Below, one piece after another: positions 34,387 through 47,271 of a DNA stretch of 64,000 nucleotides. Below the pieces are notes generated by a model, which did no database searches, was not told the DNA's origin, and saw only the letters and a program-made list of their open reading frames with translations. The first letter of the stretch is position 1. Each line of letters begins with the position of its first letter. The position numbers were made by a program, and so were the translations under genes. Origin of the DNA: Paenibacillus camelliae. GTDB lineage: Bacteria > Bacillota > Bacilli > Paenibacillales > Paenibacillaceae. Where the stretch lies: assembly GCF_023715345.1 (NCBI RefSeq), contig NZ_JAMBNY010000014.1:1-64000 (forward strand). Direction: 5' to 3'.

Positions 34387-34677
34387 TTACTTCGGATTCC
34401 CTACTGTGAGCACCTCTCTTTTTTTAGGCGTATTCTTTTTATACTTAATTTTCGTTGCTTCTCCGCCGCGCAAATGACGGATAGACTTATGATATTCGAG
34501 AATGTGCTTCACTTGATCCGCCAACTCAGGGTTAATTTCTGGCAATCGCTCTGTTAAATCTTTATGCACCGTACTTTTAGATACACCGAATTCTTTTGCG
34601 ATCGTTCGGACCGTCTGCTTAGTTTCGACTAAACAACGACCGATTTTGATCGTTCGCTCCTTGATGTAATCGTGCAC
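34387..34677 (-). CDS. spoIIID: Sporulation transcription factor SpoIIID
   Basis: Small DNA-binding regulator of mother-cell gene expression during sporulation. 96 aa, normal size. Helix-turn-helix TVRTIAKEFGVSKSTVHKDL (residues about 23-42) and a basic C-terminal stretch (KIKYKKNTPKKREV). Start is GTG 34677 with GGAGG 7 nt upstream. It lies between spoIIQ and mbl as in B. subtilis. A sigma-E-like sequence pair lies about 140-165 bp upstream (TTATATT at 34838-34844, CATAGAGA at 34816-34823, 14 bp apart), but the match is partial. Confidence 0.96.
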   Translation of the reverse strand: MHDYIKERTIKIGRCLVETKQTVRTIAKEFGVSKSTVHKDLTERLPEINPELADQVKHILEYHKSIRHLRGGEATKIKYKKNTPKKREVLTVGNPK

Positions 34678-34845
34678 GCTCCCGCCTCCCTACTCGTATT
34701 AAGTTTGGTACATTATATGAGTAGGTCTTACAGATATTCGTTGTGTCCAAGCTTGGAGCGTAACAAATGCAATAAATATTTTTTCAAGCGGCATACTTTA
34801 GCCTGTCCTATCCCGTCTCTATGCAAGTCGGCTCATAAATATAAC

Positions 34846-34883
34846 AAAAAAAAGACCTATTCTCCAAAAAGGAGAACAGGTCT
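34846..34883 (-). terminator. spoIIQ terminator
   Basis: AGACCT plus TTCTCC (34853-34865) pair with GGAGAA plus AGGTCT (34871-34883), with a mismatch between the two blocks and an A5 loop, followed on the minus strand by TTTTTTTGTTAT. It lies 7 bp after the stop. Confidence 0.88.
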
Positions 34884-34890
34884 CTCGCAA

Positions 34891-35646
34891 TTACTCAACG
34901 ATATAATCGCCTGGATTCACATTGTCACCATTCAATCTTGCTTCGAAGTGCAAGTGAACACCTAGATCGCTCTCAACATCATTACGACCCGCCTTAGCAA
35001 TTACTGTGCCTTGCAGCACTTCGTCACCTTCATTAACCGCCACATCGCTTAAGCTTTGGTAAACAGTTGATAGGCCATTGCCATGACTAATCTCAACGAG
35101 ATTACCGTTGATCGGATTTTTTTCTACAACGGTTACTGTACCGCCTAGAGCTGCTTGAACATCGAATGCGATGCCATCAGGATGCACAAAATCGATACCC
35201 ATATGAGGAGCGAATGTTGTGCCAACTTGGATTAGTGCAGCTTCATTTTCAACTGCAGTTGCTTTCGTATCATAGAATGGAATCTCGATTTGAAGATCGT
35301 TGATGTTAGCAACAGGCCACTGCATATCCTCACCAGTCGCTGCAATCTCATCGGAAGCATCCATATCTACTGCCGCAACATCTTTGTCTGTTTCACTGTT
35401 TACTGCAGTACCTTCCTCTGATACCTCCGTACCTGTGGTTGGCTGGTCAGTAAAATTATCCTGATATACCCACAGTAAGGTAACGATAATAGCTGCTGTA
35501 ATCATAAACAATGCTGGAGAAAACCATTTTTGGGCTAGCAGCCTTTTCACACCAGTTTTTGGCTCGGCAACATTAGAAACTCTCTTTTCAGATTTAAGAG
35601 AATCCTCTGTTGATTGTGATTTGTTTTGATTGTTGAATTCATTCAT
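34891..35646 (-). CDS. spoIIQ: SpoIIQ-type M23/LytM peptidase, forespore engulfment protein
   Basis: 251 aa, one membrane segment (about 44-60) and an outer M23/LytM domain (about 145-250). In B. subtilis SpoIIQ in the forespore membrane pairs with SpoIIIAH across the intermembrane space. The zinc site looks complete here: HMGID (H148, D152) and HLHFE (H231, H233). B. subtilis SpoIIQ is known for a degenerate site, while clostridial SpoIIQ keeps it, so this protein may be enzymatically active. Context: spoIID upstream, spoIIID downstream. Start ATG 35646 with GAGGTGA upstream and a sigma-F-like promoter at 35665-35693. Confidence 0.92.
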   Translation of the reverse strand: MNEFNNQNKSQSTEDSLKSEKRVSNVAEPKTGVKRLLAQKWFSPALFMITAAIIVTLLWVYQDNFTDQPTTGTEVSEEGTAVNSETDKDVAAVDMDASDEIAATGEDMQWPVANINDLQIEIPFYDTKATAVENEAALIQVGTTFAPHMGIDFVHPDGIAFDVQAALGGTVTVVEKNPINGNLVEISHGNGLSTVYQSLSDVAVNEGDEVLQGTVIAKAGRNDVESDLGVHLHFEARLNGDNVNPGDYIVE

Positions 35647-35664
35647 TTATATCACCTCACTAGC

Positions 35665-35693
35665 CATTGTTGCCAGATTGATCAGCTTTATAC
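35665..35693 (-). promoter_or_regulatory. Predicted sigma-F promoter of spoIIQ
   Basis: Minus strand: GTATA (35689-35693), 14 bp, GGCAACAATG (35665-35674). This fits the sigma-F pattern (GywTA, then GGnrAnAnTw) with one mismatch at the last base and a spacer about 1-2 bp short. spoIIQ is a sigma-F gene in B. subtilis. Confidence 0.5.
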
Positions 35694-35729
35694 GTGACAT
35701 GAATGAATTTTTACTAGTTTTTTGCAAGC

Positions 35730-36887
35730 TTATAAGCTAGCTTGTTCAATACTAACTCCAGTATAGTAATGCGTAATAATATCTTCTGCTAGATAGCCTG
35801 CCTTGGCCATACCGTTGGCCCCCCATTGACTAAGTCCAACACCATGCCCGTACCCATAGCATATGAATGTTACGGACTCCTGCTGCTTATCAATGGTCCA
35901 CATCATATCCGTAGATGAGAGAGCTAGCTTTTCCCGCAGCTCCTTTCCTGTAAAGCTAGCACCGTTAACAGTCAAGGATTCAATTCTTCCGCTTTCCGTA
36001 CGTTCAACCTTCGTAATGTTCACACTGCCGTTTCTACGGCTTTCCTTCAAATTAAGCCGTTCATACAGCTCATTAAAGCTGATGCTCACCTCTGATTCAT
36101 AACTTGGTGATAACGCTTCATCCCAAGGGCTCGCAACACTTCTGAGATAAGCGACTTCTTGCCCCCATACAGCATCTGAGTTCTCTGTATAACCGTTGCT
36201 CGTTGAGAAGAACAACGCATCAATCGGTTCATTCTCATAGCTAATAATTTTCCCCTTCGTTTCTTCTAGCGCTTTAACAAACTTTTCATAAGGCTCTGGA
36301 TAATCCGCCTCATATGCTTTAACTTCTTCTATCGACAAATATACCTGATCAGAGGTCGTATCCGTTACGATATAGGATTGCTTTTCCTCAGACCTCTCTG
36401 CCTGAAGAATTCGACGAACAATATATGTACGAATCGCCATCATCTGTGCTTTAATTGCTTCATACTCAAAGCTTCCAGGCAGCTCAGCCAATGAAACACC
36501 GAGCACATATTGCTCTAGCGGCACCTGTTCAACGGTATTTTCATTACTTAATAGAACAGTGATGACTGGTTCTTTCTGTGAAGCTTGCTGCGTGTCTAGC
36601 TTCGGTTGTCTATCATTTTCCGAGGTTACGATACCTTCGGAATTTGTAGGTAGCTCATTATTCTTCGGCCCTTGCTCTATTACTCTCTCACGCTGCTTAT
36701 CTTGCCCCATACGATTACTATGTCGATGATTCAGCTCCTGTAAGACGAGTACCTCCGATTGCCCTTGTGCGTATACGACTGACTTTGTCCGTGAACTCTT
36801 TTGCTGCAGGTCATACGTTACTAACAAGCTCATAAATACGACTACGGTCATAACTGCGATTAAATAAAGTCTCCATTGTTTTACCAT
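35730..36887 (-). CDS. spoIID: Stage II sporulation protein D (SpoIID)
   Basis: Mother-cell peptidoglycan lytic transglycosylase that thins septal wall and drives engulfment, working with SpoIIM and SpoIIP. 385 aa, slightly longer than B. subtilis SpoIID (343). One N-terminal membrane segment (about 7-24), a variable region to about 105, then the SpoIID core: VPLEQYVLGVSLAELPGSFE (probable catalytic Glu in AELP, about 134), AIKAQMMAIRTYIV, FFSTSNGYTENSDAVWG, and the C-terminal GYGHGVGLSQWGANGMAKAG. Start ATG 36887 with GGAGGAG upstream. It follows murA with a terminator between. Confidence 0.95.
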   Translation of the reverse strand: MVKQWRLYLIAVMTVVVFMSLLVTYDLQQKSSRTKSVVYAQGQSEVLVLQELNHRHSNRMGQDKQRERVIEQGPKNNELPTNSEGIVTSENDRQPKLDTQQASQKEPVITVLLSNENTVEQVPLEQYVLGVSLAELPGSFEYEAIKAQMMAIRTYIVRRILQAERSEEKQSYIVTDTTSDQVYLSIEEVKAYEADYPEPYEKFVKALEETKGKIISYENEPIDALFFSTSNGYTENSDAVWGQEVAYLRSVASPWDEALSPSYESEVSISFNELYERLNLKESRRNGSVNITKVERTESGRIESLTVNGASFTGKELREKLALSSTDMMWTIDKQQESVTFICYGYGHGVGLSQWGANGMAKAGYLAEDIITHYYTGVSIEQASL

Positions 36888-36963
36888 TTACTCTCCTCCA
36901 TAGCAATAACACGTCTCTATGTTATAGCCTATGAAAACAACTAGAAGAATAGAATCATAGATC

Positions 36964-37005
36964 AAAAAAACGGTGTACGTCCATTTACTGGAACGTACAC
37001 CGTTT
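36964..37005 (-). terminator. murA terminator
   Basis: A 13 bp perfect stem (AAACGGTGTACGT at 36968-36980 with 36993-37005), then TTTTTTTGAT on the minus strand, 19 bp after the murA stop. Confidence 0.9.
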
Positions 37006-37023
37006 ATCTTTCTATCTCAATGA

Positions 37024-38355
37024 CTAAGCCATTAATTCCTGTACTGGAGTTAAAACGACAGACTCATGCTTTACCTTAATTTTAGAAGGCTCCTCCAGGT
37101 CTCTGCTTCGTGTAATATTCGCACCAAGCGAAGCAAGCTTTCCGGTTATATCTACATATCCGCGATCTATGTGATGAAGTCCATCAATCATCGTCTCGCC
37201 TTCAGCTGCAAGACCAGCACAGATTAATGCTGCTCCCGCACGTAGATCTGTAGCTGTTACTTTAGCTCCCTGCAAAGCAGTGCTACCTGTTACAACAGCC
37301 GTTCTGCCATCAACTTTAATGTTCGCTGCCATCTTAAGAAATTCCTCGACATGCATAAAGCGATTTTCAAATACGGTTTCCGTAACGACGCTTGTTCCTT
37401 CTGATACTAGCAACAACGCCATCATCTGTGACTGCATATCTGTAGGAAAGCCAGGATGTGGCAATGTTTTAACATCGACTGATTTTAATGGATGCTGCGC
37501 ACGTACATGCACACCGTTATCGTGAGCAACAACGCTCACGCCCATTTCCTCAAGCTTTGAAATAACTGGTGCCAAATGATCAGCAATAGCCCCTTCAACG
37601 AATACATCTCCGCCAGTAATGGCAGCAGCAATCATATAAGTACCTGCTTCGATACGATCTGGTATAACACTATGTGCGGCTCCGTGCAGCGCTGTAACAC
37701 CTTCAATACGAATAATTCCGGTTCCTGCACCTCTTACTTTACCACCCATTGCGTTGATATAGTTAGCCAAATCAACAATTTCCGGTTCTCTAGCCGCGTT
37801 TTCAATAATGGTTGTGCCGTTAGCTAAGGAAGCTGCCATCATGATGTTTTCAGTAGCCCCAACGCTTGCGACATCTAAATAAATTTTTGCACCTTGAAGC
37901 CCTTGTGGACAGGTAGCTTCAATGGCACCTTGGTCTAGCTGAATCTTTGCACCCATCGCTTCAAATCCCTTTAGATGCTGTTCAATGGGACGTGAACCGA
38001 TCGCGCAGCCGCCAGGCAGTGAAATTTTAACTCTGCCAACTCGTGCAAGTAAAGGCCCCATCACTAAGAAGGAGGCTCTCATCTTACGTATCAGTTCATA
38101 TGGAGCTTCCGATGACGTAATCTGTGCCGCAGAGATCGTCATCGTCTCCTGATCAAATAGTGTGTCTGCACCAAGAGTGTTTAATACCTCACGAATGGTC
38201 ATTACATCATCTAATTCAGGAACATCTGAAATTACACTTTTACCTTCAGTCGCTAATAATGAGGCCGCAAGAATAGGAAGTACCGCGTTTTTTGCTCCAC
38301 TTACACGTACCGTACCCTTTAATCGTTGACCTCCGCGGACGATAATCTTTGCCAT
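37024..38355 (-). CDS. murA: UDP-N-acetylglucosamine 1-carboxyvinyltransferase MurA
   Basis: First committed step of peptidoglycan synthesis: enolpyruvyl transfer from PEP to UDP-GlcNAc. 443 aa, slightly above the usual 420-436. Catalytic K22 (SGAKNAVLP) and C117 in [15 protein letters not shown], the fosfomycin target loop. The C-terminus carries a 20-residue charged extension. Start ATG 38355 with GGAGGGA upstream. It is the murAA-type copy by position after the ATP synthase region. The cytoplasmic product feeds MurB. The gene stands between a DUF1146 gene and spoIID, as in B. subtilis where ywmB lies between. Confidence 0.96.
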   Translation of the reverse strand: MAKIIVRGGQRLKGTVRVSGAKNAVLPILAASLLATEGKSVISDVPELDDVMTIREVLNTLGADTLFDQETMTISAAQITSSEAPYELIRKMRASFLVMGPLLARVGRVKISLPGGCAIGSRPIEQHLKGFEAMGAKIQLDQGAIEATCPQGLQGAKIYLDVASVGATENIMMAASLANGTTIIENAAREPEIVDLANYINAMGGKVRGAGTGIIRIEGVTALHGAAHSVIPDRIEAGTYMIAAAITGGDVFVEGAIADHLAPVISKLEEMGVSVVAHDNGVHVRAQHPLKSVDVKTLPHPGFPTDMQSQMMALLLVSEGTSVVTETVFENRFMHVEEFLKMAANIKVDGRTAVVTGSTALQGAKVTATDLRAGAALICAGLAAEGETMIDGLHHIDRGYVDITGKLASLGANITRSRDLEEPSKIKVKHESVVLTPVQELMA

Positions 38356-38512
38356 CTTGCGTCCCTCCGCGAATCATATTTATCGGTTTCCGGATTTTTC
38401 CATTTAGAGTATAATCATACACTCATCAACCTTCATCTTAACATCATTACCTATAAATCGACAACAACAATTTTAATTCGTTATAATATTGTCGATTTTA
38501 ATAGTGAAATGT

Positions 38513-38539
38513 GTATTCAAAAAGTCTGACTTATTGAAC
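38513..38539. repeat. Degenerate minimal copy of the palindrome-ended repeat
   Basis: GTATTCAAAAAG and CTTATTGAAC are close to the GTTCAAAAAG/CTTTTTGAAC arms of the dispersed repeat, with a 5-bp centre as at 641-665. A 12 bp perfect palindrome GACGACGTCGTC follows (38552-38563). It lies in the 250 bp between murA and the DUF1146 gene, which otherwise holds no gene. Confidence 0.5.
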
Positions 38540-38607
38540 AATTTCTCAAAAGACGACGTCGTCATTTTTCATGTATTGATACCAAGTGTTTGCAATATTG
38601 ATTCGAG

Positions 38608-38850
38608 TTATTCTACAAAATCTTGGAGCATTGTGGAGAAGCCCCAGTACTGCAGAAAAAAACTTCCTAACTGGTAACCGAGCACGATAGCAATGACAAT
38701 TTGCAGCATCTTTGCTTTCGGATGGTTCACATTTTTAAGTATTTTATCCCATGCAACGATGGATAGCAGCATCCATACGAATAAAATACACAAAACGACG
38801 ACGACGATTGAAAAAATCCCTTGAACCCCTTCACTCATTGACATCCTCAC
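38608..38850 (-). CDS. DUF1146 family membrane protein (YwzB-like)
   Basis: 80 aa, two membrane segments (about 12-33 and 48-70) separated by the DKILKNVNHPKAKMLQ loop, then a C-terminal tail that ends WGFSTMLQDFVE. The family is conserved next to ATP synthase and murA in Bacilli and has no established function. It lies 4 bp behind the NuoM-like gene, so the two share a transcript. Start choice: ORF start GTG 38850, ATG 38844 and ATG 38838 all lie near GAAGGTGAGG, and 38838 has the best spacing. Confidence 0.85.
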   Translation of the reverse strand: MRMSMSEGVQGIFSIVVVVLCILFVWMLLSIVAWDKILKNVNHPKAKMLQIVIAIVLGYQLGSFFLQYWGFSTMLQDFVE

Positions 38851-38854
38851 CTTC

Positions 38855-40975
38855 TTATAACCAAAACGCTAGCCCTATTAGAGCTGCAAGAGAGCTGAAG
38901 CCTATGACGTACCAATGCACAGGAACACTCATTAATTCAGTCACATCGAGCGATGTGTCCTTCGTAATGTACATTCGAATTATATATTCTAAAGGTATTG
39001 TAGCCATTAAAGTATGTGAGATGAGCCACAGTGCAATTAACCCATATTGACCATACGCACTCCATAGTTCAATTATGCTTAGCTGATACGAAAACCCTGC
39101 TGATAAAGGAGCCGACATAAGTGCCAGTAAAAACAGCATAATGACAAAGGCAAGAATCGGCCTGCGGTGATATAAGCCAGTCAATGCATGAATCTGCATA
39201 TGTTCTGGTGCGAGCACCGTCCTAAACATGCTGTAGCAGCCGAGAAGCATAACAGCGTACCAGATGGCAGCAAGGATCGTCAGGGTAATGTCTAGCTCTG
39301 CTGACATCGCTTTGGCGCTTGTCACTACTGCAATAAGCGTTAATAGATGATAGATCGCTTGCCACATCAACATCCGATTGATATTGCGCTGTCTATTATT
39401 AACGAGCCATATCGCTAGCGACATTGCGATACTTACAACGACAGGCAGCTTCCACGCTACACTATTAAAATCAAATACCGATAAAAAGCTGGCATTCACT
39501 TCTGGCAATGCTGCAACTGCATGCTCCCAAAATTTATGTAGCTGATGCAGTTCATATTCCAATAAATCTACCGCAATAATTGGATAGCATCCTAGAACAA
39601 TGATGAATGTCAGTAGAATGATAGCTGGCAAGGCTTCGATAAATCGAAGATCAGCTATATCCTTCATACGTGCATCAGCTTGTCCTTGTTGCAAGCGGAA
39701 CAAAAAGCGTACATTATAAGCAACGACACTCATCATACCAAGCACACCGGCAACTGTAATCCACCTACTAATAGGAAAGCTAAGCAGGATGGCATGGTAG
39801 GTTCCTAGAAAATGTGATAGGCCTGGTATACCCATTAATCCACACAAAGCAGCTGTAAACATCCCGGTCAAATAAGGCGATCCTTTTAATGCTCCATTCC
39901 ACTGCTCCAGCTGTAAGCTAGATGTTCTCTCATACAGGGATGTAAGCAGCACACAAAGCAAAGCGATAATGAGCTGGAATGACAGCATCTGCAGCCACAT
40001 CATCGTCAATCCTATCTCTGAGCCTGATAGCAGCAGTATAACGAGGATAGAGTATTGGCCCCATACAATATATGCGAGCCAGCTCTTCACATTTTGTTGG
40101 CGCCACAAGCCTATGCTAGCCAGCAGCCATTGAAAACCCATAATCCAAATGACTGGCTTGCTAATCCAATGCATCATATCAGCGAAATATACTAGTCCGA
40201 TGCGATAGCTAATATAGATGCCTATTGAACCTATTGCTAGACTGTAGATTACAGATACAACGAGATGACTTTGCCTATATACTGATAAAAAAGGTCGATG
40301 CATTCCGATAATGGGAATATAACATACTAAACCTACTAGCAGCATGAAAAATGCTAATATTCGCTGATCATGATCTGCTGTTTCCGTTAATGTACTGGCG
40401 AGAGGAAGCTCCCCAAGCTGAACGTTAGATAATTGAAAATACTGATCGCTACTACCAAGCAACAGGATGCAGCTCATCGAAATAAAAAATATTCCAGCTA
40501 GCTGCCAATAGAAAAATCGTCTTGCCGTTCTTTCAGAATGTTCGTCTCCCCATATCCCAATCAGTAGTAAAAATAGAAAGGCTAGCAGCAAAAGTGCCGC
40601 ACACAATAGTAGTCCATCTCTGATTGAGTATATATGTAACAATACGGCTTCAACGAGTAACACTAACACATAGAATAGCTTATGTCGTTTTTTAATATGC
40701 ACAGCCGCTATACATACAGCTAGCATCACAACACTCGTAAAGAAGCTGAGCCAAAGCGAGACGCTATCCATGCCATAGCTTAGACTTATAATCGACACTT
40801 TTGTCGATAGGTGAATATGAAACTCCGAGAGCATCCCTCGTTGCATAGCTCCAAAAAGCATATAAGAAAGGATGATGAGGGGAGTAGCCGCGCTTACGAT
40901 TGATAATCGCCGATAGCTTCGTAGATTAATACGGTGGCAGAGGGCTAGAATACCTACTAGTACACCAGGAATCAC
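38855..40975 (-). CDS. NuoM-like membrane protein lacking proton-channel residues (706 aa)
   Basis: Polytopic protein with about 18 membrane segments. The N-terminal half follows the pattern of complex I antiporter-like subunits: LSYGMDSVSLWLSFFT, then LLLIGIWGDEHSERTARRFF and CYIPIIGMHRPFL with SVIYSLAIGSIGIY. Placed against NuoM, the conserved Glu of the FxExxLxP motif is Leu (129), the channel Lys of the VKVPxFPFH motif is Tyr (219), and the second Lys (KLGAY) is Ser (250). So it keeps the fold but probably not proton pumping. The start is uncertain: GTG 40975 has no good site nearby, and hydrophobic residues continue in frame to 40999. It is preceded by the NuoL-like gene and followed by DUF1146. 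Confidence 0.8.
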   Translation of the reverse strand: MIPGVLVGILALCHRINLRSYRRLSIVSAATPLIILSYMLFGAMQRGMLSEFHIHLSTKVSIISLSYGMDSVSLWLSFFTSVVMLAVCIAAVHIKKRHKLFYVLVLLVEAVLLHIYSIRDGLLLCAALLLLAFLFLLLIGIWGDEHSERTARRFFYWQLAGIFFISMSCILLLGSSDQYFQLSNVQLGELPLASTLTETADHDQRILAFFMLLVGLVCYIPIIGMHRPFLSVYRQSHLVVSVIYSLAIGSIGIYISYRIGLVYFADMMHWISKPVIWIMGFQWLLASIGLWRQQNVKSWLAYIVWGQYSILVILLLSGSEIGLTMMWLQMLSFQLIIALLCVLLTSLYERTSSLQLEQWNGALKGSPYLTGMFTAALCGLMGIPGLSHFLGTYHAILLSFPISRWITVAGVLGMMSVVAYNVRFLFRLQQGQADARMKDIADLRFIEALPAIILLTFIIVLGCYPIIAVDLLEYELHQLHKFWEHAVAALPEVNASFLSVFDFNSVAWKLPVVVSIAMSLAIWLVNNRQRNINRMLMWQAIYHLLTLIAVVTSAKAMSAELDITLTILAAIWYAVMLLGCYSMFRTVLAPEHMQIHALTGLYHRRPILAFVIMLFLLALMSAPLSAGFSYQLSIIELWSAYGQYGLIALWLISHTLMATIPLEYIIRMYITKDTSLDVTELMSVPVHWYVIGFSSLAALIGLAFWL

Positions 40976-40997
40976 AAGCAGCAGTGGTAATATGATA

Positions 40998-42764
40998 TTA
41001 TTCAGTATTATCCCCCCCTACGCTATACCATAGTACAATCATGATGATCGTTAAAACAGCAACAAGACCTATACTTTGCAGAATATTAGCCTGAGCTCCG
41101 GTACGACTAATGAAGCGTAATGGAAACGGAAGCCACGTCGTAAGCAGCTGGACGATGGCACGTTCTATAAGCTGACCACCTCTAGCCACAAGTCGCCCCA
41201 GCTTCCTAATCGTATTAGCTAGTCGCTCTCCACTTTGTTGGAGCCCTTCGTCGATATATTCAAGTTTACTGGATAACGCTCCAGTAATTCGTTCGCTGAA
41301 CAACCAAGCAATCATAACACCTACGGCTATACTGAGCATAGTTAAAAGCATAGGACCAAGCTTCATCGTTTCCATCGTCTGCATATTAAACAACCATTGC
41401 TCTAGCCGTTGATTATCAACTAACCAAAGTAACCCTAATCCAATTAACAATAGAGCTGGCCATAACACAATAAAGACCGCTCCTCTTTTTGGAGGGAAAG
41501 ACAACTTTTTCCAATATGATGTAAAGGATATCGTTACGCCTAATGCCGAGCACATGACAACGAGCAGAGCCGCAATTGTCCAGCTTGAATTCTGCACAGC
41601 AATGGTAGCAATTAATGACTGTTGCATCCAGTAGCCACTTAATGGCGGCACACCAATTAGTGTAAGCACGGCAACCAGGAAAGAGCCAAACACAATAACC
41701 GAGGAGGTACGTATGGCTGAGCCGTAGATCGCAATCAAAGACAGCATAATAAACGTCAGCTGAGCGATCATGTAAACATAGACACCATGCCCATATGCAA
41801 ATATCATAATGCCTACCATGGTCATGCCGATATAAGCCATTGCATCCTGTATACGCGTAAGTATACGTATGGTGCACCAGAGAACGACAATAGCACCGAG
41901 CCACTTACATAATGTCAACACATCCGTACTTTCTGTAATGACGACTCGAAACCGAAGAAGAATAGAGATAGGCAACAGCGCACTGCCAAAGCAGAAAATT
42001 ACCACTCTTAGAATCGGGCGTTCAAGCTCAAGCTGCTTCATCCAGTGTCCATATGGAATAAGACCTGCTATAAACAACGCGCTCGCAACGAGAGCACCGG
42101 CAATGATATGTTTCATCTGCTGCGTAAATCCTGCTGCCGAGCCACTGAAAAACGTTTCAAGCATCGTAAACTCTAATGAGTGATTCGGTATGTACCAATA
42201 TAGAACGACTAGTGCAGCAAGAAATGCGGCATAGCCTGCCAATTGTGCCGTAATAAATTGAAAGATTGCTTTTGGTTTACTGCCATATATCGGATGAGAT
42301 AACAGCAAATATAGACTGAAGCTTATAAGCAATGCACAAGCAAAAAAGGTGACAGCATGATCAGCTAATACAACTCCGCTTGCTGCAAACAATAATAAGC
42401 CCATGTAGCCATATATCGATGATATCGCGGCTTGATCCTGCTTATGATAGAGCAGACATAGCAGTAGGATATTGATCCCTGTAATTAAAACAAGCAGCCA
42501 TGCAGCCAAATTGTTTAACTCATAGCCAATACGGAAGAATGTATCTCCGATAACGAGCCAATCGACATAGTAGCTATAATCATCAGCCTGGATAGTTGCC
42601 CTCTCCCACGTCAATCCAATCGCTATGATAAATGCCGCAGCGGAAAGCAATGTACTACTTACTACCATTACGCGCTGATGACTTCTGCCAACCGTTAATC
42701 CAATAATAAATATTAAGCCATATAAAAAAGGGATTACCCATACGATATCTGACCATGCAAGCAT
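40998..42764 (-). CDS. NuoL-like membrane protein lacking proton-channel residues (588 aa)
   Basis: Polytopic, about 14 membrane segments, then a cytoplasmic helical region (about 500-545) and a final segment. NuoL-like pattern: IGYELNNLAAWLLVLITGINIL, then VVLADHAVTFFACALLISFSLYLLL. The motif LADN..YVGWEGVGLCSYLL of true NuoL is recognisable, but the conserved WE is A144-L145 here. The membrane segment 7 Lys is also not found. Start ATG 42764 with GAGAGGTG upstream. It begins about 90 bp behind the atpC terminator. Only these two complex I-like proteins are present locally; no Nuo hydrophilic subunit lies nearby. Function unknown. Confidence 0.8.
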   Translation of the reverse strand: MLAWSDIVWVIPFLYGLIFIIGLTVGRSHQRVMVVSSTLLSAAAFIIAIGLTWERATIQADDYSYYVDWLVIGDTFFRIGYELNNLAAWLLVLITGINILLLCLLYHKQDQAAISSIYGYMGLLLFAASGVVLADHAVTFFACALLISFSLYLLLSHPIYGSKPKAIFQFITAQLAGYAAFLAALVVLYWYIPNHSLEFTMLETFFSGSAAGFTQQMKHIIAGALVASALFIAGLIPYGHWMKQLELERPILRVVIFCFGSALLPISILLRFRVVITESTDVLTLCKWLGAIVVLWCTIRILTRIQDAMAYIGMTMVGIMIFAYGHGVYVYMIAQLTFIMLSLIAIYGSAIRTSSVIVFGSFLVAVLTLIGVPPLSGYWMQQSLIATIAVQNSSWTIAALLVVMCSALGVTISFTSYWKKLSFPPKRGAVFIVLWPALLLIGLGLLWLVDNQRLEQWLFNMQTMETMKLGPMLLTMLSIAVGVMIAWLFSERITGALSSKLEYIDEGLQQSGERLANTIRKLGRLVARGGQLIERAIVQLLTTWLPFPLRFISRTGAQANILQSIGLVAVLTIIMIVLWYSVGGDNTE

Positions 42765-42853
42765 ATTGTTGTTTCACCTCTCTAACGAGCAGTCACTATT
42801 AATCTTACTAATGTGCAAGCTAGTTGTCCAGTTTGTCTATGGTGGCGCTATCT

Positions 42854-42898
42854 AATAAAAAAGCTGCCTATTGCCATAGCAATAAGCAGCTTTTTATT
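42854..42898 (-). terminator. ATP synthase operon terminator
   Basis: Stem AATAAAAAAGCTGC (42854-42867) with GCAGCTTTTTATT (42886-42898), inner ATTGC/GCAAT pair (42870-42874 with 42879-42883). It overlaps the atpC stop codon. The stem is A/T-rich at its base, so both strands carry T-runs. It likely stops most atp transcripts before the NuoL-like gene. Confidence 0.85.
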
Positions 42899-43304
42899 AT
42901 TTGTGAATATGTGTAACGTTCAGACGATTCATTGCACGCTGAAGAGCAAGCTCTGCTCTGCGGAAATCAATTTCATCGGTTTTCGCAATGGTTAAACGCT
43001 GCTCAGCACGCTGCTTAGCGGCCTCTGCACGTTCAATATTGATGTCCTCTGCAAGTTCTGCACTTTCAGCTAGAATAACGACCTTGTCCTTACGAACTTC
43101 GATGAATCCGCCATTCACTGCAACTACATCCGAGATCCCATCACGCTTAATGGTTACTGGCGCAATACGTAAAGGTGTAACAAGCGGAATATGGTTAGGC
43201 ATAATACCTAGCTGACCTTCAAGGCCTGTAACAACAACCATATTTGCTTGCTCTCCATATACTTTGCGCTCAGGCGTTACGATTTCTACTAGAAACGTAC
43301 TCAT
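42897..43304 (-). CDS. atpC: ATP synthase epsilon subunit
   Basis: Central stalk subunit that couples rotation and regulates ATPase activity. 135 aa. N-terminal beta-sandwich (STFLVEIVTPERKVYGEQAN, GQLGIMPNHIPLVTPLRIAP) and a C-terminal helical hairpin (AEAAKQRAEQRL, RAELALQRAMNRLNV) complete. Start ATG 43304 with GGAGG upstream. It is the last gene of the operon, 21 bp behind atpD. Confidence 0.97.
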   Translation of the reverse strand: MSTFLVEIVTPERKVYGEQANMVVVTGLEGQLGIMPNHIPLVTPLRIAPVTIKRDGISDVVAVNGGFIEVRKDKVVILAESAELAEDINIERAEAAKQRAEQRLTIAKTDEIDFRRAELALQRAMNRLNVTHIHK

Positions 43305-43325
43305 GTGGATTCCTCCCGCCCTTCG

Positions 43326-45630
<2,305 letters not shown>

Positions 45631-45741
45631 TCGTTTCACCCGCCTTCGATGCCCAGCATCGCTGCCAGGCTTGGTAAGGGATCTGTACTATGCATCACGT
45701 ACAGATGATATTATGTCGAACGAGCGTTGCTGCGCCGTCTA

Positions 45742-47271
<1,530 letters not shown>

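Noticed and set aside
34816-34844. Sigma-E promoter of spoIIID
   Set aside because: TTATATT and CATAGAGA, 14 bp apart, match only partly, and a similar CATAGAGACG before spoIID (36912-36921) has no -35. Kept as a remark in the spoIIID entry only.
38855-42764. Remnant of a complex I (nuo) operon
   Set aside because: No other Nuo subunit is near, and both genes are intact and long; a decaying operon would show frameshifts.
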